Made by a program: the position numbers and the translations under genes. Below, piece after piece: positions 16,839 through 27,100 of a stretch of DNA of 52,054 nt. Within the stretch, counting starts at the first letter, position 1. The number at the start of each line of letters is the position of its first letter. Below the pieces are notes generated by a model, which saw only the letters and a list, made by a program, of their open reading frames with translations, was not told where the DNA came from and made no database searches. Source of the DNA: Pseudoalteromonas holothuriae. Lineage in GTDB: Bacteria; Pseudomonadota; Gammaproteobacteria; Enterobacterales; Alteromonadaceae. Location of the stretch: positions 1-52,054 of the forward strand of contig NZ_CAMAPC010000022.1 in NCBI RefSeq assembly GCF_945859825.1, written 5' to 3'.

Positions 16839-18908
16839 ATGTTACAGCGCAAGCCAAAAAAGAATAAAACAATGCCTGTATTACAATTTGGTGATTTTCA
16901 ATTTGATATTGCTTTATCACGCCTTACTCACGCCCATGCACAAGTAAGCCTTGATCCTAGGCAAATAGCCTTACTGACCTACTTTTTACAAAACCCACAG
17001 AGAATTATAAATAGAGATGAACTACAAACTCACATTTGGCAAGGGGTTATTGTTACTGATAATGCGATAAATAAGCTTATTGCTAATTTGCGCAAAGCAC
17101 TGCGTGATGATGCAAAAGAACCTAAATATGTGCAAACAGTTCCAAAGTTAGGTTATCGCTTTGTTTGTGATGTCACTCCTATTGAGGTAGAAAGGGCTAA
17201 GCCTAACAACCAGTCACAACAAACAGTTAATTCTCCTCAGTTTTCAAGTGTTTGGGTTGTAGGTACGACCGTATTAATAATTTGCACTTTTATCTTCTGG
17301 CTCATTCAATCGAGCTCTAGTGACCCTAGTTTTGGTGATACAAACACACTAACTCGCTTTCATGGTTTGAAACATACCCCCGTTTTTATTGAAAATGAGA
17401 ATAATTTTTTGTTTATCAATGATACTCACAGAAATAAGACTGTTTGGCTTAGCGATAGTAATACAGCATTGCCCCAGCAAATAAATCAAAGTGGCCGTTT
17501 TATAGATGACTTGATAAGTCATTATAATGGTAAATTATTGTATAAAGGGTATGAGCAAGAGTGTGGCTGGTTTATTACAAACTTTAATATAAAAAGCAGC
17601 CAAATTGGTAAGCATGTCGAGCAATTCACATTATGCGGTAATTTAGCAGTACACAGCTCAAAATTTAATGAGCGAAACGAAACTTTGTATGTGCTCGCAC
17701 ATCCAAAAAAGCAAGAGCACCTTAACCAATTATACCATGCGCAGCTCGGGCAGCCACTGGCACTTTTATCCGTTGATTTAGGCGAGAATTGGCGAATTGT
17801 CGCTATGGACCTAAGCCAGCTAGATAATAGAGTTCTGTTTACGGCACATTCACTTGATGGTAAAAGTGGCGCGTTTAGTTATGATCCAACTTTAAATGAG
17901 GTTAAAAAGCTCACCGAATTTGAAACTCTCGTTGAGCATATTGTGTGGGATCATAATGCTCAGGGAGTTGTCTTTATTACACAGGCACCAAATAGCCGTT
18001 TAATGCACTTAGACCTACAAAGTAATAATACGCAATTATTGGCCAACGTTAATGAGCGACTGTGTTGTAATATTGTACGCCATCCTAATTTGATTGATTA
18101 TGTTTTTACAAGTAGTGACATAAACACAGATATAAAATGGCTATCAGCAAATTATTCGCTAGATAATAGCAGTGTCATTGATAGAGAGCCGGTTTTTGCA
18201 AATACCAAAGAGGGGCATTATTTTTTGTCTAACCGCTCTGGTAGTTCACAAATTTATTATCAAGCGCCTAATAAACATGCCCGACTGGTTACTGAACTCG
18301 CTAAGAACGTGAGAGTAGACTCTATGGCATTGTCAAACGACGATACTTTTTTACTGTTACGAGACAAACATCGCTTATGGCTTGTATCAACAAAAGATGA
18401 AGTATCAATAAATAATACATTTATTGATGGTTACGCTTATGCAGAGCATTGGCTAAGTAACACGTTATTCTCAGTTACAGTCAAGCAACATAAGGTAAAG
18501 CATGTTTTTATATTCAACACACAAATGCAAAAAATTGCCCAATTACAAGATGACTTTACCCAAATATTAACTGACCCCTTAGACCCAGCAACATATTACT
18601 TTGTTGGTAGTGAGGGAAAGCTTTATCGTGCATCCCCAGAGCAAATATTCTCGCCTACGACTGCACAGCAACTTAGTGCTATTGGAGATCTACCAGAGTT
18701 TTCAAGGCTATTAATCGAAGACCGCATTCTTTATGTTGTCAGCCGCTATGGAGATACGCTCTCAACCTATAAAATTGGCGATACACTGCAATTTCTAAGT
18801 AAGCAACCAATTAATGTATACCTCGGTTTTGATGTAAAAAATGGCCAAGTCATATATTCAGGTAAAACACACTATCGCAGTGAAGTTTATAGAACTGTTG
18901 CCTACTAA
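16839..18908 (+). CDS. CadC/ToxR-type membrane-bound winged-helix regulator
   Basis: A 689-residue one-component regulator. Residues about 15-110 form an OmpR-type winged helix: FGDFQFDIALSRL, DPRQIALLTYFLQNPQRIINRDELQTHIW, and then VTDNAINKLIANLRKALRDDAKEPKYVQTVPKLGYRF, the typical DNA-recognition part. One membrane segment follows at about residues 138-160 (SSVWVVGTTVLIICTFIFWLIQ). The remaining 520 residues would lie in the periplasm and have repeated beta strands as in propeller-type sensors (LSNRSGSSQIYYQAP). Two starts are possible: ATG 16839 or ATG 16872 (MPVLQFG); neither has a clear ribosome site. Only 19 bases separate it from the next gene, so the two are likely co-transcribed. The signal sensed is unknown. 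Confidence 0.83.
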   Translation: MLQRKPKKNKTMPVLQFGDFQFDIALSRLTHAHAQVSLDPRQIALLTYFLQNPQRIINRDELQTHIWQGVIVTDNAINKLIANLRKALRDDAKEPKYVQTVPKLGYRFVCDVTPIEVERAKPNNQSQQTVNSPQFSSVWVVGTTVLIICTFIFWLIQSSSSDPSFGDTNTLTRFHGLKHTPVFIENENNFLFINDTHRNKTVWLSDSNTALPQQINQSGRFIDDLISHYNGKLLYKGYEQECGWFITNFNIKSSQIGKHVEQFTLCGNLAVHSSKFNERNETLYVLAHPKKQEHLNQLYHAQLGQPLALLSVDLGENWRIVAMDLSQLDNRVLFTAHSLDGKSGAFSYDPTLNEVKKLTEFETLVEHIVWDHNAQGVVFITQAPNSRLMHLDLQSNNTQLLANVNERLCCNIVRHPNLIDYVFTSSDINTDIKWLSANYSLDNSSVIDREPVFANTKEGHYFLSNRSGSSQIYYQAPNKHARLVTELAKNVRVDSMALSNDDTFLLLRDKHRLWLVSTKDEVSINNTFIDGYAYAEHWLSNTLFSVTVKQHKVKHVFIFNTQMQKIAQLQDDFTQILTDPLDPATYYFVGSEGKLYRASPEQIFSPTTAQQLSAIGDLPEFSRLLIEDRILYVVSRYGDTLSTYKIGDTLQFLSKQPINVYLGFDVKNGQVIYSGKTHYRSEVYRTVAY

Positions 18909-18927
18909 CTCAACCAAGGAATTATAG

Positions 18928-19659
18928 ATGACAAATAAAGTATTAGTATTAGGTGCAAGTGGGGCAACAGGGAAGCACGTTGTTACTTGTTTGCTCAAAC
19001 ATGATCTCAAGGTTGTTACGATTGTGAGAGAGTCGAGCACATTAGCGCCAATTTATGAACACAATGATAATTATGACGAAGTAAGAGCACAAATAGATAC
19101 ATTAGATATTGAGGTATTAGCAAAGCTTATATCACAATGTAATACCGTAATTTGCTGTCTTGGCCATAACTTAAGCATCCAAGGTATTTATGGTAAACCT
19201 AGAAAACTGGTGGTTAATGCTTTGATGAAGGTTACATCGGCTATCTCTAAGCTAGAAAAAAAAGCGAAAACAAAAGTTATTCTAATGAATACAACGGGAG
19301 TTAGAAATAGAGATATTGATGAAGCTCCTCCGCTATCTCAAAATCTCGTTATAGGTTTATTACGATGTACACTTCCTCCCCAAGTTGATAATGAGTTAGC
19401 TGCTGATCATTTGCGCGTTAACATCGGCCAAAATCATCCATACATTGAGTGGGTATCAGTACGCCCTGATGCTCTGATAGATGAACAAGCCGTTTCTCAA
19501 TACGATATCACAGCTTCACCAACGAGAAATGCTATTTTTGATGCAGCTCAAACTAGCCGCATTAATGTAGCCAAATTTATGTGTGAGTTAACGCTTGATG
19601 AAAGGCTTTGGCGAAAATGGGAAGGACAAATGCCGGTCATTTACAATCGTGAGCTTTGA
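18928..19659 (+). CDS. NAD(P)-binding oxidoreductase, atypical SDR family
   Basis: A 243-residue Rossmann-fold protein of the NAD(P)H-binding (NmrA/atypical SDR) group. The dinucleotide motif LVLGASGATGKHV is at residues 5-17. It is followed by a basic VRES segment, which would suit NADP(H), and by an IDTLDIEVLAKLISQCNTVICCLGH stretch. The classical YxxxK catalytic pair is not obvious, as is usual in atypical members. The substrate is unknown. An AAGGAA ribosome site precedes the ATG. The gene lies 19 bases behind the CadC-like regulator, probably in one transcript. Confidence 0.78.
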   Translation: MTNKVLVLGASGATGKHVVTCLLKHDLKVVTIVRESSTLAPIYEHNDNYDEVRAQIDTLDIEVLAKLISQCNTVICCLGHNLSIQGIYGKPRKLVVNALMKVTSAISKLEKKAKTKVILMNTTGVRNRDIDEAPPLSQNLVIGLLRCTLPPQVDNELAADHLRVNIGQNHPYIEWVSVRPDALIDEQAVSQYDITASPTRNAIFDAAQTSRINVAKFMCELTLDERLWRKWEGQMPVIYNREL

Positions 19660-19891
19660 TTTTAAAGCTGGTGCTGGTGTTAAAAATTAACAGCCGGACT
19701 TAGTTAACCTTTGTTGTGGAAAGCTTTTGATATCAGGCTTTGTAACCTTGCTACGATGACTTGCTATTGTGTAAATGCATATCAAGTTAATTATTTAATG
19801 TGTAATAGAGTGTAATATCTACAAAGGTTTATTATTACTAAAAATGCTTTAAACTTAGCGTACATGTAGTAATGAATTTTGGTTGTTATAA

Positions 19892-22096
19892 GTGCTAAAA
19901 CCAACCCGTTTGTTTAGCTTTTTAATCGTCTTTTTAATATTTTGGGGTAACCCCGTAAGTGCTCAAAATGATTGGCAAATTATAGATGAATCGCTCAATC
20001 AAAAGCTAAATTCTGATCCTAATATAGCGTTAGAACAAGCCCAACAGATACTAGATACAAACCAGTACACATTTGAAACAAACCATGAAGCTTGGTTTTC
20101 ACTTAATGAAATAATTGCTCACGCACAGGTTAACCTTGGGTACTTTGATAGTGCTTTAGTGATAGCCACTCAACTCTATGAACAACACAATGCTCAGACA
20201 TACCCGATTTATAGAGTAAGGGCACTGTTGTTATTGGCTATGCTGTCAGAGCGACGTAGCGAAGTTAAGAATGTACAAGCTAAATCTTTGGAAGGGCTAA
20301 AATTACTTAAAAATGTCAAGACACCACACCCAATACTAAAAGCCGACCTTTATGCTTTACTGGGTACCAGTTATCGCTCACAAGCTGATTATGGTAATGC
20401 ACTGAAATATGCAAAACTAGCCGCAGAGCTAAGCAAAAGCAACTTACCCAAACTTGCTCGCGCGCACAATCAGATTGGTGTGATCTACGACTATAGCGGT
20501 AACTTTGAGTTATCACTTAAACATCATGAACTATCTCTAAACATACGCAGACAAAATAATAATCAACAAGGGATATCAGATTCACTCTATAACATAGGTG
20601 AAATTTACCGTGATATGCAGCAGTTTAAGCAAGCACTTCAACATTTTAAACAAGCATTAAAAGTTGACCAATCTTTAGGTAATCCTTACCACATTGCAAA
20701 TAGCCATGGCAAACTAGGACAAGTTTATTTGGCTATGGGTAAAATACAACTGGCTAAAGAACATATTAAGCAGGGAATAGAGATTACTAAAAGTATGAAG
20801 GCACCAGGTGATACTGGTTGGCAACTAAGTAATATGGCACAAGTTTATATTGCTCAGGGCAGGTTTGATGAAGCTCAAACAATAGCGATGGAGGCCTTAG
20901 AGCTTGCTTTGCAAGCCGATGCTAAACGCACAGAGCAAACAATACGCATGACGTTGTTAGATATATCAATAAAGCAAGGCAATCTAAAACTGGCTCGTGA
21001 GCATATTGAATTATTGCTTTCTATGCCAAATACAGGTTTACAGTACCAACAAAAGTTGTATCAAGTTAGTGCAAAGCTATATGAAGAGGAAGGCAATGCT
21101 GTAGATGCGTACCAGTCGCTAAAACAGTTTGTTGATGTACAAAAAAAGCGTAATGTCGATTTGCAAAAGCAGCAAACAGCGCGTTTAAGGCAAAATGTTG
21201 AAGTTATTCGACAAGAGCAAGAACTAAATTTATTGCTAAAAGAAAAAGATTTACAACAAGCACAACTTAATAATCTTAAGCTGCAAAGAGGCATTGTAAT
21301 GTTAATAATGTTGTTGCTAGCGGGTGCTGTTTTGATGATTTACTGTAAGCAGGTTACTAAGCAAAAAATGACTGATTTAACTGCAAGCATGTTGGCAACA
21401 AACTTAGAAGAGAAAAATCAATTATTGGCGGATGTATCTCATGAATTGAGGACACCACTTGCAGCATTAAAGTTATCTGTTGAACTACTGGAACATAATA
21501 TAGAGCCAGATGTAAATAAGGCATATGCAAGAGTACATGGAAAAATATCGCAACTAGATAACCTAATTGGTGATATATATCGTTCGGCACAGTTTGATAA
21601 CAATGTTATGCAGTTAAATAAAGAACGGTGTAATTTAGGGGCGTTAATTCAAGATATAGTCAGTGATTTTGAACCGCAATTTCAGGAAAAACCCCAATCG
21701 TTAACTGTAAGTAAGTTACCAAGTAATTTAATGTGCACTGTAGATCCAGAGCGCTTTAAACAGATAATTATCAACTTATTAAATAATAGCCTTGCTTACA
21801 CTTATGAAAATGGTGAAACGCATATCTCAATTGATGTAATTGACCATGGCAGCACAAAAAAAGTACAACTGATTGTTGCAGACTCTGAACCTGGTTTAAA
21901 TGATATTGAGCTAAGTAAAATATTTGAACGCTTGTACCGTGTTGAATCATCAAGAAATAGAGACTTAGGTGGCTCAGGTTTAGGGTTAGCGATATGTCGC
22001 CAAATTGTACTCGCCCATGGTGGCGAAATTGTTGCTGAACAAAGTGCGCTTGGCGGTGTTGCTTTCAAAGTGCAATTAACTATAAATAACGTATAA
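19892..22096 (+). CDS. TPR-repeat sensor histidine kinase
   Basis: A membrane sensor kinase of 734 residues; the start is GTG. Residues 1-24 are a signal peptide (MLKPTRLFSFLIVFLIFWGNPVSA). About residues 60-400 are TPR repeats, for example DSLYNIGEIYRDMQQFKQALQHFKQALKVD, predicted to be periplasmic. A coiled coil leads to a membrane helix at about 468-486. The kinase part follows: H-box LADVSHELRTPLAALKL with phospho-acceptor H517, N-box INLLNNSLAYTYENGE, and G2 box GGSGLGLAICRQIV. The G1 box reads DSEPG (664-668), with Glu where the usual DxGxG has its first Gly. No response regulator gene adjoins it, so its partner must be elsewhere. Confidence 0.87.
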   Translation: MLKPTRLFSFLIVFLIFWGNPVSAQNDWQIIDESLNQKLNSDPNIALEQAQQILDTNQYTFETNHEAWFSLNEIIAHAQVNLGYFDSALVIATQLYEQHNAQTYPIYRVRALLLLAMLSERRSEVKNVQAKSLEGLKLLKNVKTPHPILKADLYALLGTSYRSQADYGNALKYAKLAAELSKSNLPKLARAHNQIGVIYDYSGNFELSLKHHELSLNIRRQNNNQQGISDSLYNIGEIYRDMQQFKQALQHFKQALKVDQSLGNPYHIANSHGKLGQVYLAMGKIQLAKEHIKQGIEITKSMKAPGDTGWQLSNMAQVYIAQGRFDEAQTIAMEALELALQADAKRTEQTIRMTLLDISIKQGNLKLAREHIELLLSMPNTGLQYQQKLYQVSAKLYEEEGNAVDAYQSLKQFVDVQKKRNVDLQKQQTARLRQNVEVIRQEQELNLLLKEKDLQQAQLNNLKLQRGIVMLIMLLLAGAVLMIYCKQVTKQKMTDLTASMLATNLEEKNQLLADVSHELRTPLAALKLSVELLEHNIEPDVNKAYARVHGKISQLDNLIGDIYRSAQFDNNVMQLNKERCNLGALIQDIVSDFEPQFQEKPQSLTVSKLPSNLMCTVDPERFKQIIINLLNNSLAYTYENGETHISIDVIDHGSTKKVQLIVADSEPGLNDIELSKIFERLYRVESSRNRDLGGSGLGLAICRQIVLAHGGEIVAEQSALGGVAFKVQLTINNV

Positions 22097-22176
22097 ACAA
22101 GGTACTTTTTAACTAGGCTTTGTGTATGGTTTTCTCTGCTTTTATTTTAAAATCAAGGCTATAAAGTAACCAAAAT

Positions 22177-23001
22177 CTATATTTGATGCTGTTTTCGCCA
22201 TGCTGCTGGCGTAATGGCATAGGCTTTTTTAAACTGACGAATAAAATGTGTTGTATCACTCCAACCTAGCTCTTCTACAATTTCACCTATTGACATTTTA
22301 GTGTGCAATAAAATGGTGCATGCTTGAGTTAAGCGGTACTTTGTGATCCAATCCCCTATTGAATAACCAGTTTGCTGTTTAACTAATGTGGCAAGATAGG
22401 CAGGGCTAGTGTGAACGGCAAGTGCAACATCCTTTAGAGAAATAGGCTGTGTATAGTTCAGTTGAATATGATTCAATGCATTAACTACCTTGCTCGATTT
22501 AAAAGTGCTGTTTATCTTTGTTGCACTCGCGTTTAGTGCTTCATTCAAAATCAAATTAAGAAAGCTTCTAAACACGTCTAAATCATTCGAGTGTTGTACA
22601 TCAATATAATCTTGTAGCTGTAAAAAAAGCTGGCTGATCCATTGCCTGCGGTTTTCATTCAATTCGACCACGGGAAGAGCACCTAGGCGTATGTTTTTAA
22701 AAGGCTTCATCAGTTGATCTTCGTCACTAAGCCCGAAGCAATTTGGACAAAAACTTAACCACCAGACATCTAAATTTTGTACATTAGTTAACTTGTGTGG
22801 CATGCCCGCTGGCAATAACGTGAGCATATTAGCACCAACTTTGACCGACTCGCCATGATCAAGATGCAATGTACCGTTTAAAATGAATGTAATAACGTAA
22901 TGTGTTTGCGAGCCGTGATCGTCATGATCTATTTGAGTGATTAGCTCATGGCCTACACTGAGAGCGTGTTTTAACATTTCCAGAAACTTAAGATCAAACA
23001 A
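22177..23001 (-). CDS. AraC-family transcriptional regulator
   Basis: A 274-residue regulator. Residues about 20-100 form an AraC-type cupin sensor domain (LNGTLHLDHGESVKVGANMLTLLPAGMPHKL). The C-terminal domain (about 165-270) carries two helix-turn-helix motifs: ISLKDVALAVHTSPAYLATLVKQQTGYSIGDWITKYRL and IGEIVEELGWSDTTHFIRQFKKAYAITPAAWRK. It is divergent from a small membrane protein gene with 110 bases between them, so that gene and the GNAT gene behind it are the likeliest local targets. The inducer is unknown. Confidence 0.87.
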   Translation of the reverse strand: MFDLKFLEMLKHALSVGHELITQIDHDDHGSQTHYVITFILNGTLHLDHGESVKVGANMLTLLPAGMPHKLTNVQNLDVWWLSFCPNCFGLSDEDQLMKPFKNIRLGALPVVELNENRRQWISQLFLQLQDYIDVQHSNDLDVFRSFLNLILNEALNASATKINSTFKSSKVVNALNHIQLNYTQPISLKDVALAVHTSPAYLATLVKQQTGYSIGDWITKYRLTQACTILLHTKMSIGEIVEELGWSDTTHFIRQFKKAYAITPAAWRKQHQI

Positions 23002-23111
23002 TTAGCAGATTATAGCGAATAGCCAGCTATATTTTCTAGCATAAATATTGATGATAATAGCTGTCAACGATAAATCAGCCGATTCGGCGCAGGCCAACAC
23101 ATAGGGTTTTT

Positions 23112-23486
23112 ATGGACATATCACTTGCTATCATCGCGTTATCTTTACATATTTTGATTTGGGAAAAATTGCCTGACTGGGGGAGTTGGTTCAATTGGTT
23201 AATTGAGCAGGCCCCAAGGCCTTTGCAATATCTCTATGAAGCATGGCAATGCCCATATTGCTTCGGGTTTTGGGCAGCATTATTGTTGCATTGGTTAACT
23301 GGGGTATACACCTTAAGTTCGCTTGAAAATATGGTCAATTATCTTGGCAATGTAGCACAACCTTTAGCTTGGTTTTTTGATGCATTAGCAACAGCACTGT
23401 TTGTTATGCTTGGCAGTTTAGGGTTTAAGGCTATTTCAGGTCCAGCGATTAAGGGCTATCAGATGACAATGGAATTTAAAAATTAA
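23112..23486 (+). CDS. Small hydrophobic membrane protein with a CPYCFGFW motif
   Basis: A 124-residue protein I cannot name. It has about three membrane segments (residues 3-18, 52-70 and 85-108) and a C47-P-Y-C50 pair followed by FGFWAA. This resembles the DUF1360 style of small membrane proteins that carry a 'CxxCxxxW' signature, but the match is only by eye. A CxxC pair at a membrane edge could bind a metal or take part in redox. It is divergent from the AraC regulator, and a GNAT gene follows 25 bases later. Confidence 0.7.
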   Translation: MDISLAIIALSLHILIWEKLPDWGSWFNWLIEQAPRPLQYLYEAWQCPYCFGFWAALLLHWLTGVYTLSSLENMVNYLGNVAQPLAWFFDALATALFVMLGSLGFKAISGPAIKGYQMTMEFKN

Positions 23487-23511
23487 CGAGTGCTAAAGAG
23501 TAGGAGTTAAC

Positions 23512-24024
23512 ATGATACCAACTTTATTTGAATCAAATAGGCTCACATTTAGAAGTGCTGAAACGTACTTCAATAACATGCCAAAGCAAATTATTAGCTA
23601 CGTAGGTTTGTTACTGACTGACAATGTACTCAAGACTCTGCCTCAAAACTGGCAGGCAGCATCTCAAACTGGAAGCGAAGAAAAATGGCTTGTTGAACAA
23701 TTAAATGCAAGCTTACTGATCACCATTGAGTGTAAAAAATCATTAGACATAATTGGATTCATTTTTATTCATCCTGACAATAAGAATGCCCAAATTGGTT
23801 ACTTGCTGGGTGAACCGTATTGGCATAAAGGCTATGGAAGTGAAGCATTAGAAGCGCTTGTTCAGTACTATCAAAAATCAGGAGTAATTAAGGTTTTGCA
23901 TGCTGGGGTTAGCGCAGAGCATTTTGCTTCTATTAAGCTACTTGAAAAAGTGGGTTTCACTCGGGTTGAAGCAGATTGTAACAACTCAAATAATGTCATG
24001 TACATGTTAACGATTTCCAAATAA
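23512..24024 (+). CDS. GNAT-family N-acetyltransferase
   Basis: A 170-residue protein that should transfer an acetyl group from acetyl-CoA to an amine, in the RimJ/RimL-like branch. The opening FESNRLTFRSAETYFNN is the usual first strand. CKKSLDIIGFIFIHPDNKNAQIGYLLGEPYWHKGYGSEALEALVQY holds the core strands, with the CoA loop at YWHKGYGSEA. ASIKLLEKVGFTRVE is the typical last motif. The substrate is unknown. It is probably in one transcript with the membrane protein gene before it. Confidence 0.85.
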   Translation: MIPTLFESNRLTFRSAETYFNNMPKQIISYVGLLLTDNVLKTLPQNWQAASQTGSEEKWLVEQLNASLLITIECKKSLDIIGFIFIHPDNKNAQIGYLLGEPYWHKGYGSEALEALVQYYQKSGVIKVLHAGVSAEHFASIKLLEKVGFTRVEADCNNSNNVMYMLTISK

Positions 24025-24052
24025 GGATTGTAATAGCTGCTAATATGAATTT

Positions 24053-24098
24053 AAAAAAGTAGTGGGGAAGGTAGGTTTTAGCTTCTCCACTACTTTTA
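24053..24098. terminator. Bidirectional terminator between GNAT and protease genes
   Basis: GTAGTGGGGAAG (24059-24070) pairs with CTTCTCCACTAC (24082-24093) with one G-U pair. A-runs before and T-runs after serve both convergent genes. Confidence 0.88.
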
Positions 24099-24106
24099 AA
24101 TAAAAA

Positions 24107-27100
24107 TTACTCGTAAGTTGCCCTAAACTGCGTACCAGTTCCTTGTCCAGTTACCATAAAATAATGCCAACCAGAGTTTGGACTATTTATTGTAATTAGT
24201 TCTTCACTGCTATTAGCTGTTGTTGCTGAATTTTCAAAATTACTGGCACTAGGCCAACCTTGACTATTTTGATAAATGCTTGCGTCACTATTACCACCTG
24301 TTGTGTTGATGGTGAGTTTTGACTGCCCAGATGGAACTGAAATTGCTACATATACAGTATTACTACCTAGACAAATTGCTTGAGCATTAGTTAAGTTCCC
24401 TCTCGTTTGAGGTGCTTTAGTTTCACATATATTTGTTGCCGGTGGTGTTATGATTGGGTCAGTGTAACTTGCAGTTAATGTTACATTATCCGAGTCGGTC
24501 CAGCCTTTAACTGAGACATAATAAGTACCTCCAGTATTAGCTAGGCTGCTGCTGTCACACGTCTCGCTTACATTACCGCCTTTATATGGTCGGCAATCCC
24601 AGTTACTTGTGGTATCTGCATCGTCAAATTTGACATAAAGGTCAGGGTCACCAGTACCAGCACCCATGTGTACATTTATATTTGTTGCATCTTGTGGTAC
24701 ATCAAATGTAAATGTTTTAGTTTCGCCTTTGACTACATCAATATTTGATTTAGTAACACCATTTTGTAGTTTGTTACTGGGCACTGTCGTACCATCGGTA
24801 ATTGATATTGTATAATCTTCTACTTCACCCCAACCAAAGCTTCCACACGAGGGTACCTTGGCATCAGTAAGCTCATATGATTGCATAACTCGCATTACAG
24901 TTGTAGTTGGAGATGTGCCTTGCGGGATAGTAATTGAACCAATAACTTCATCAAGTGTTGTTGCACTTGTTTGCAGTAACAGTTCTGTCGCATCATCAAA
25001 GCTATTATTGTTGTTTAAATCTACATAAACCGCCCAATTGGCCAAGTAAGGACCACCAGAGTTGTGTGTTAAACCAATCTCTGTTGTTTTACCGGCTTCT
25101 AGTGTAAATCCGCTATCAAAGAAATGTGTAAATTGACTTTTATCAGACGCATTATTGATTGCATCAAGCCTTACATTACTGGTCCATTGTGTTGTTGATT
25201 TGCCATAAGCTGCACAGTATGCATCACCACTTACAGTGACATCCTGTTGCTTAACATAACTTACACCATCTTGTAGTGTCGCGGTTAATCGAGCAGTGTA
25301 AGTTCCAGTATATGCATAAGTATGAGTCGGGTCTGATTGAGTGCCGGTATGATCTCCATTGACTGCACCATCACCAAAGTCATATGCAATTGACGCAACA
25401 GCGCTGGTATCGGTATTGTCGTCAAAACTTACAGTTAAGTTATTTGCCGTGACGTTAGCATTAAACTCAGCAGGATTATGCGCTTTAATATCGACCGTAA
25501 AATCTTCGACCTCACCCCATCTAATACGTCCGCATGGCGAAGACAATTTCTCATAGCTTTGTAGAACACGCATACGCGTTTTCCCTTCCAAAGCAGTATC
25601 TGATAGCGTGAAAGAGCGCTCAATTGCACGGCTGGTATTTGCACCTGTCCAGTACCACACATTCTCTGTCTCTTCGAAAGTTCCATTTTGGTTGCTATCA
25701 ATGTAAATTCGCCATTCTGCATCATATGAAGACTCAGAGCCTGTTGCACCTTGGCGTACTGAGATAATATTTTCGCCTCTTACTGCGCCCATAACTGTAC
25801 TTGTGTGATCAGAGTAGGGCGTAGAACCGGATGTTACACCCGTGCCATTTAGGGTAACGTTAGCATTAAATTGATACTTGGGTTGGTTACCATAAGCTTT
25901 GCAGTAGTCTTGTCCAGCAGGCGCGGTTACTTCAATTACTTTTGAATGTGTCACTGTTTGACCATTTTTCAACGTAATGGTAAGTGTGACAGTGTAGCTA
26001 CCTGAGAACAAGTAGGTGTGATTTGGGCTAAATTCAGTACTTGTACTCGAACGACTGTATGTACCATCGCCAAAATCCCACTCAACAGAGGCAACATCTG
26101 AGTTTGTAATACCTGAAAAGCCCACCGTTAAGTCATTAACCGTGGTGTTGGCTGAGAATTCTGCAGGATTTGCTTCTTTAACAATATTTATTTTATAGTC
26201 TTCCACCTCACCCCATGTAAAATCTCCGCACGCTGCTAATTGTGCTTCGCCGTCACGAAGTTGATATGATTGAAGTACGCGCATTCTTGTTGTACCTGCA
26301 AGGGCGGTTTCAGGAATGGTAATATTGCCAAGCACCGGCTCATGTGATTGTATCGTTCTTGGTAATGCATAGTGAAGTAATTCATCATTGCTAAATACAT
26401 TATCTTGGTTTAAGTCTATATAAACTGCCCAGTAGGCTGCATAAGGACCAAATTTATTGCCACGTGTGCCTTGTTGTAACTCAATACCCGTCGCAGAGCC
26501 AGCATAAGCTGTGAACGCTTCTTTTGTGGTTTGATCTGTATATTGCCTACGCCAAGTGTCGTGCTTTAGACTATTAACCTTAACACTCTGTGTATGCTGA
26601 AATAATGCATTAGTTGCTTTAGCCGCACAATAACCAGTACCAGGAAGCGCAGTGACTGTTATTTCAGTACTGACGGAATTAATCAACCCATGATTATCTG
26701 TGGCGGTATATCGAACCGTGTATGTGCCCGGAAATTGATATGTGTGGGAGACATTATCACCTTCAGCGTATGGTTCATTGCTGTAAACACCATCTCCGAA
26801 ATCCCATAATGTTGAAGCAATCATACCATCTTGATCAGTTGCTTGACCGGCAAATGTTACGGTTAAGTTATTTGTGGTGGTATTAGCTTGTGTAATTGTC
26901 GCTGTAGGCGCGATATGTGCAGAAGTACGTAATGCTGCCATGGTTGCTGCTCGTTCATTATGAACGCGTGCATTGTTATTAGTTGCAACGGTACCGCCAG
27001 CTTCATCTTTATAGATTTGGTCTGGATTAGACCATGCATTTAAGCGCTCTCCACAATCTGAGATAGCCATCATAGTTCGCCACGTTTTTGCATCATTGCA

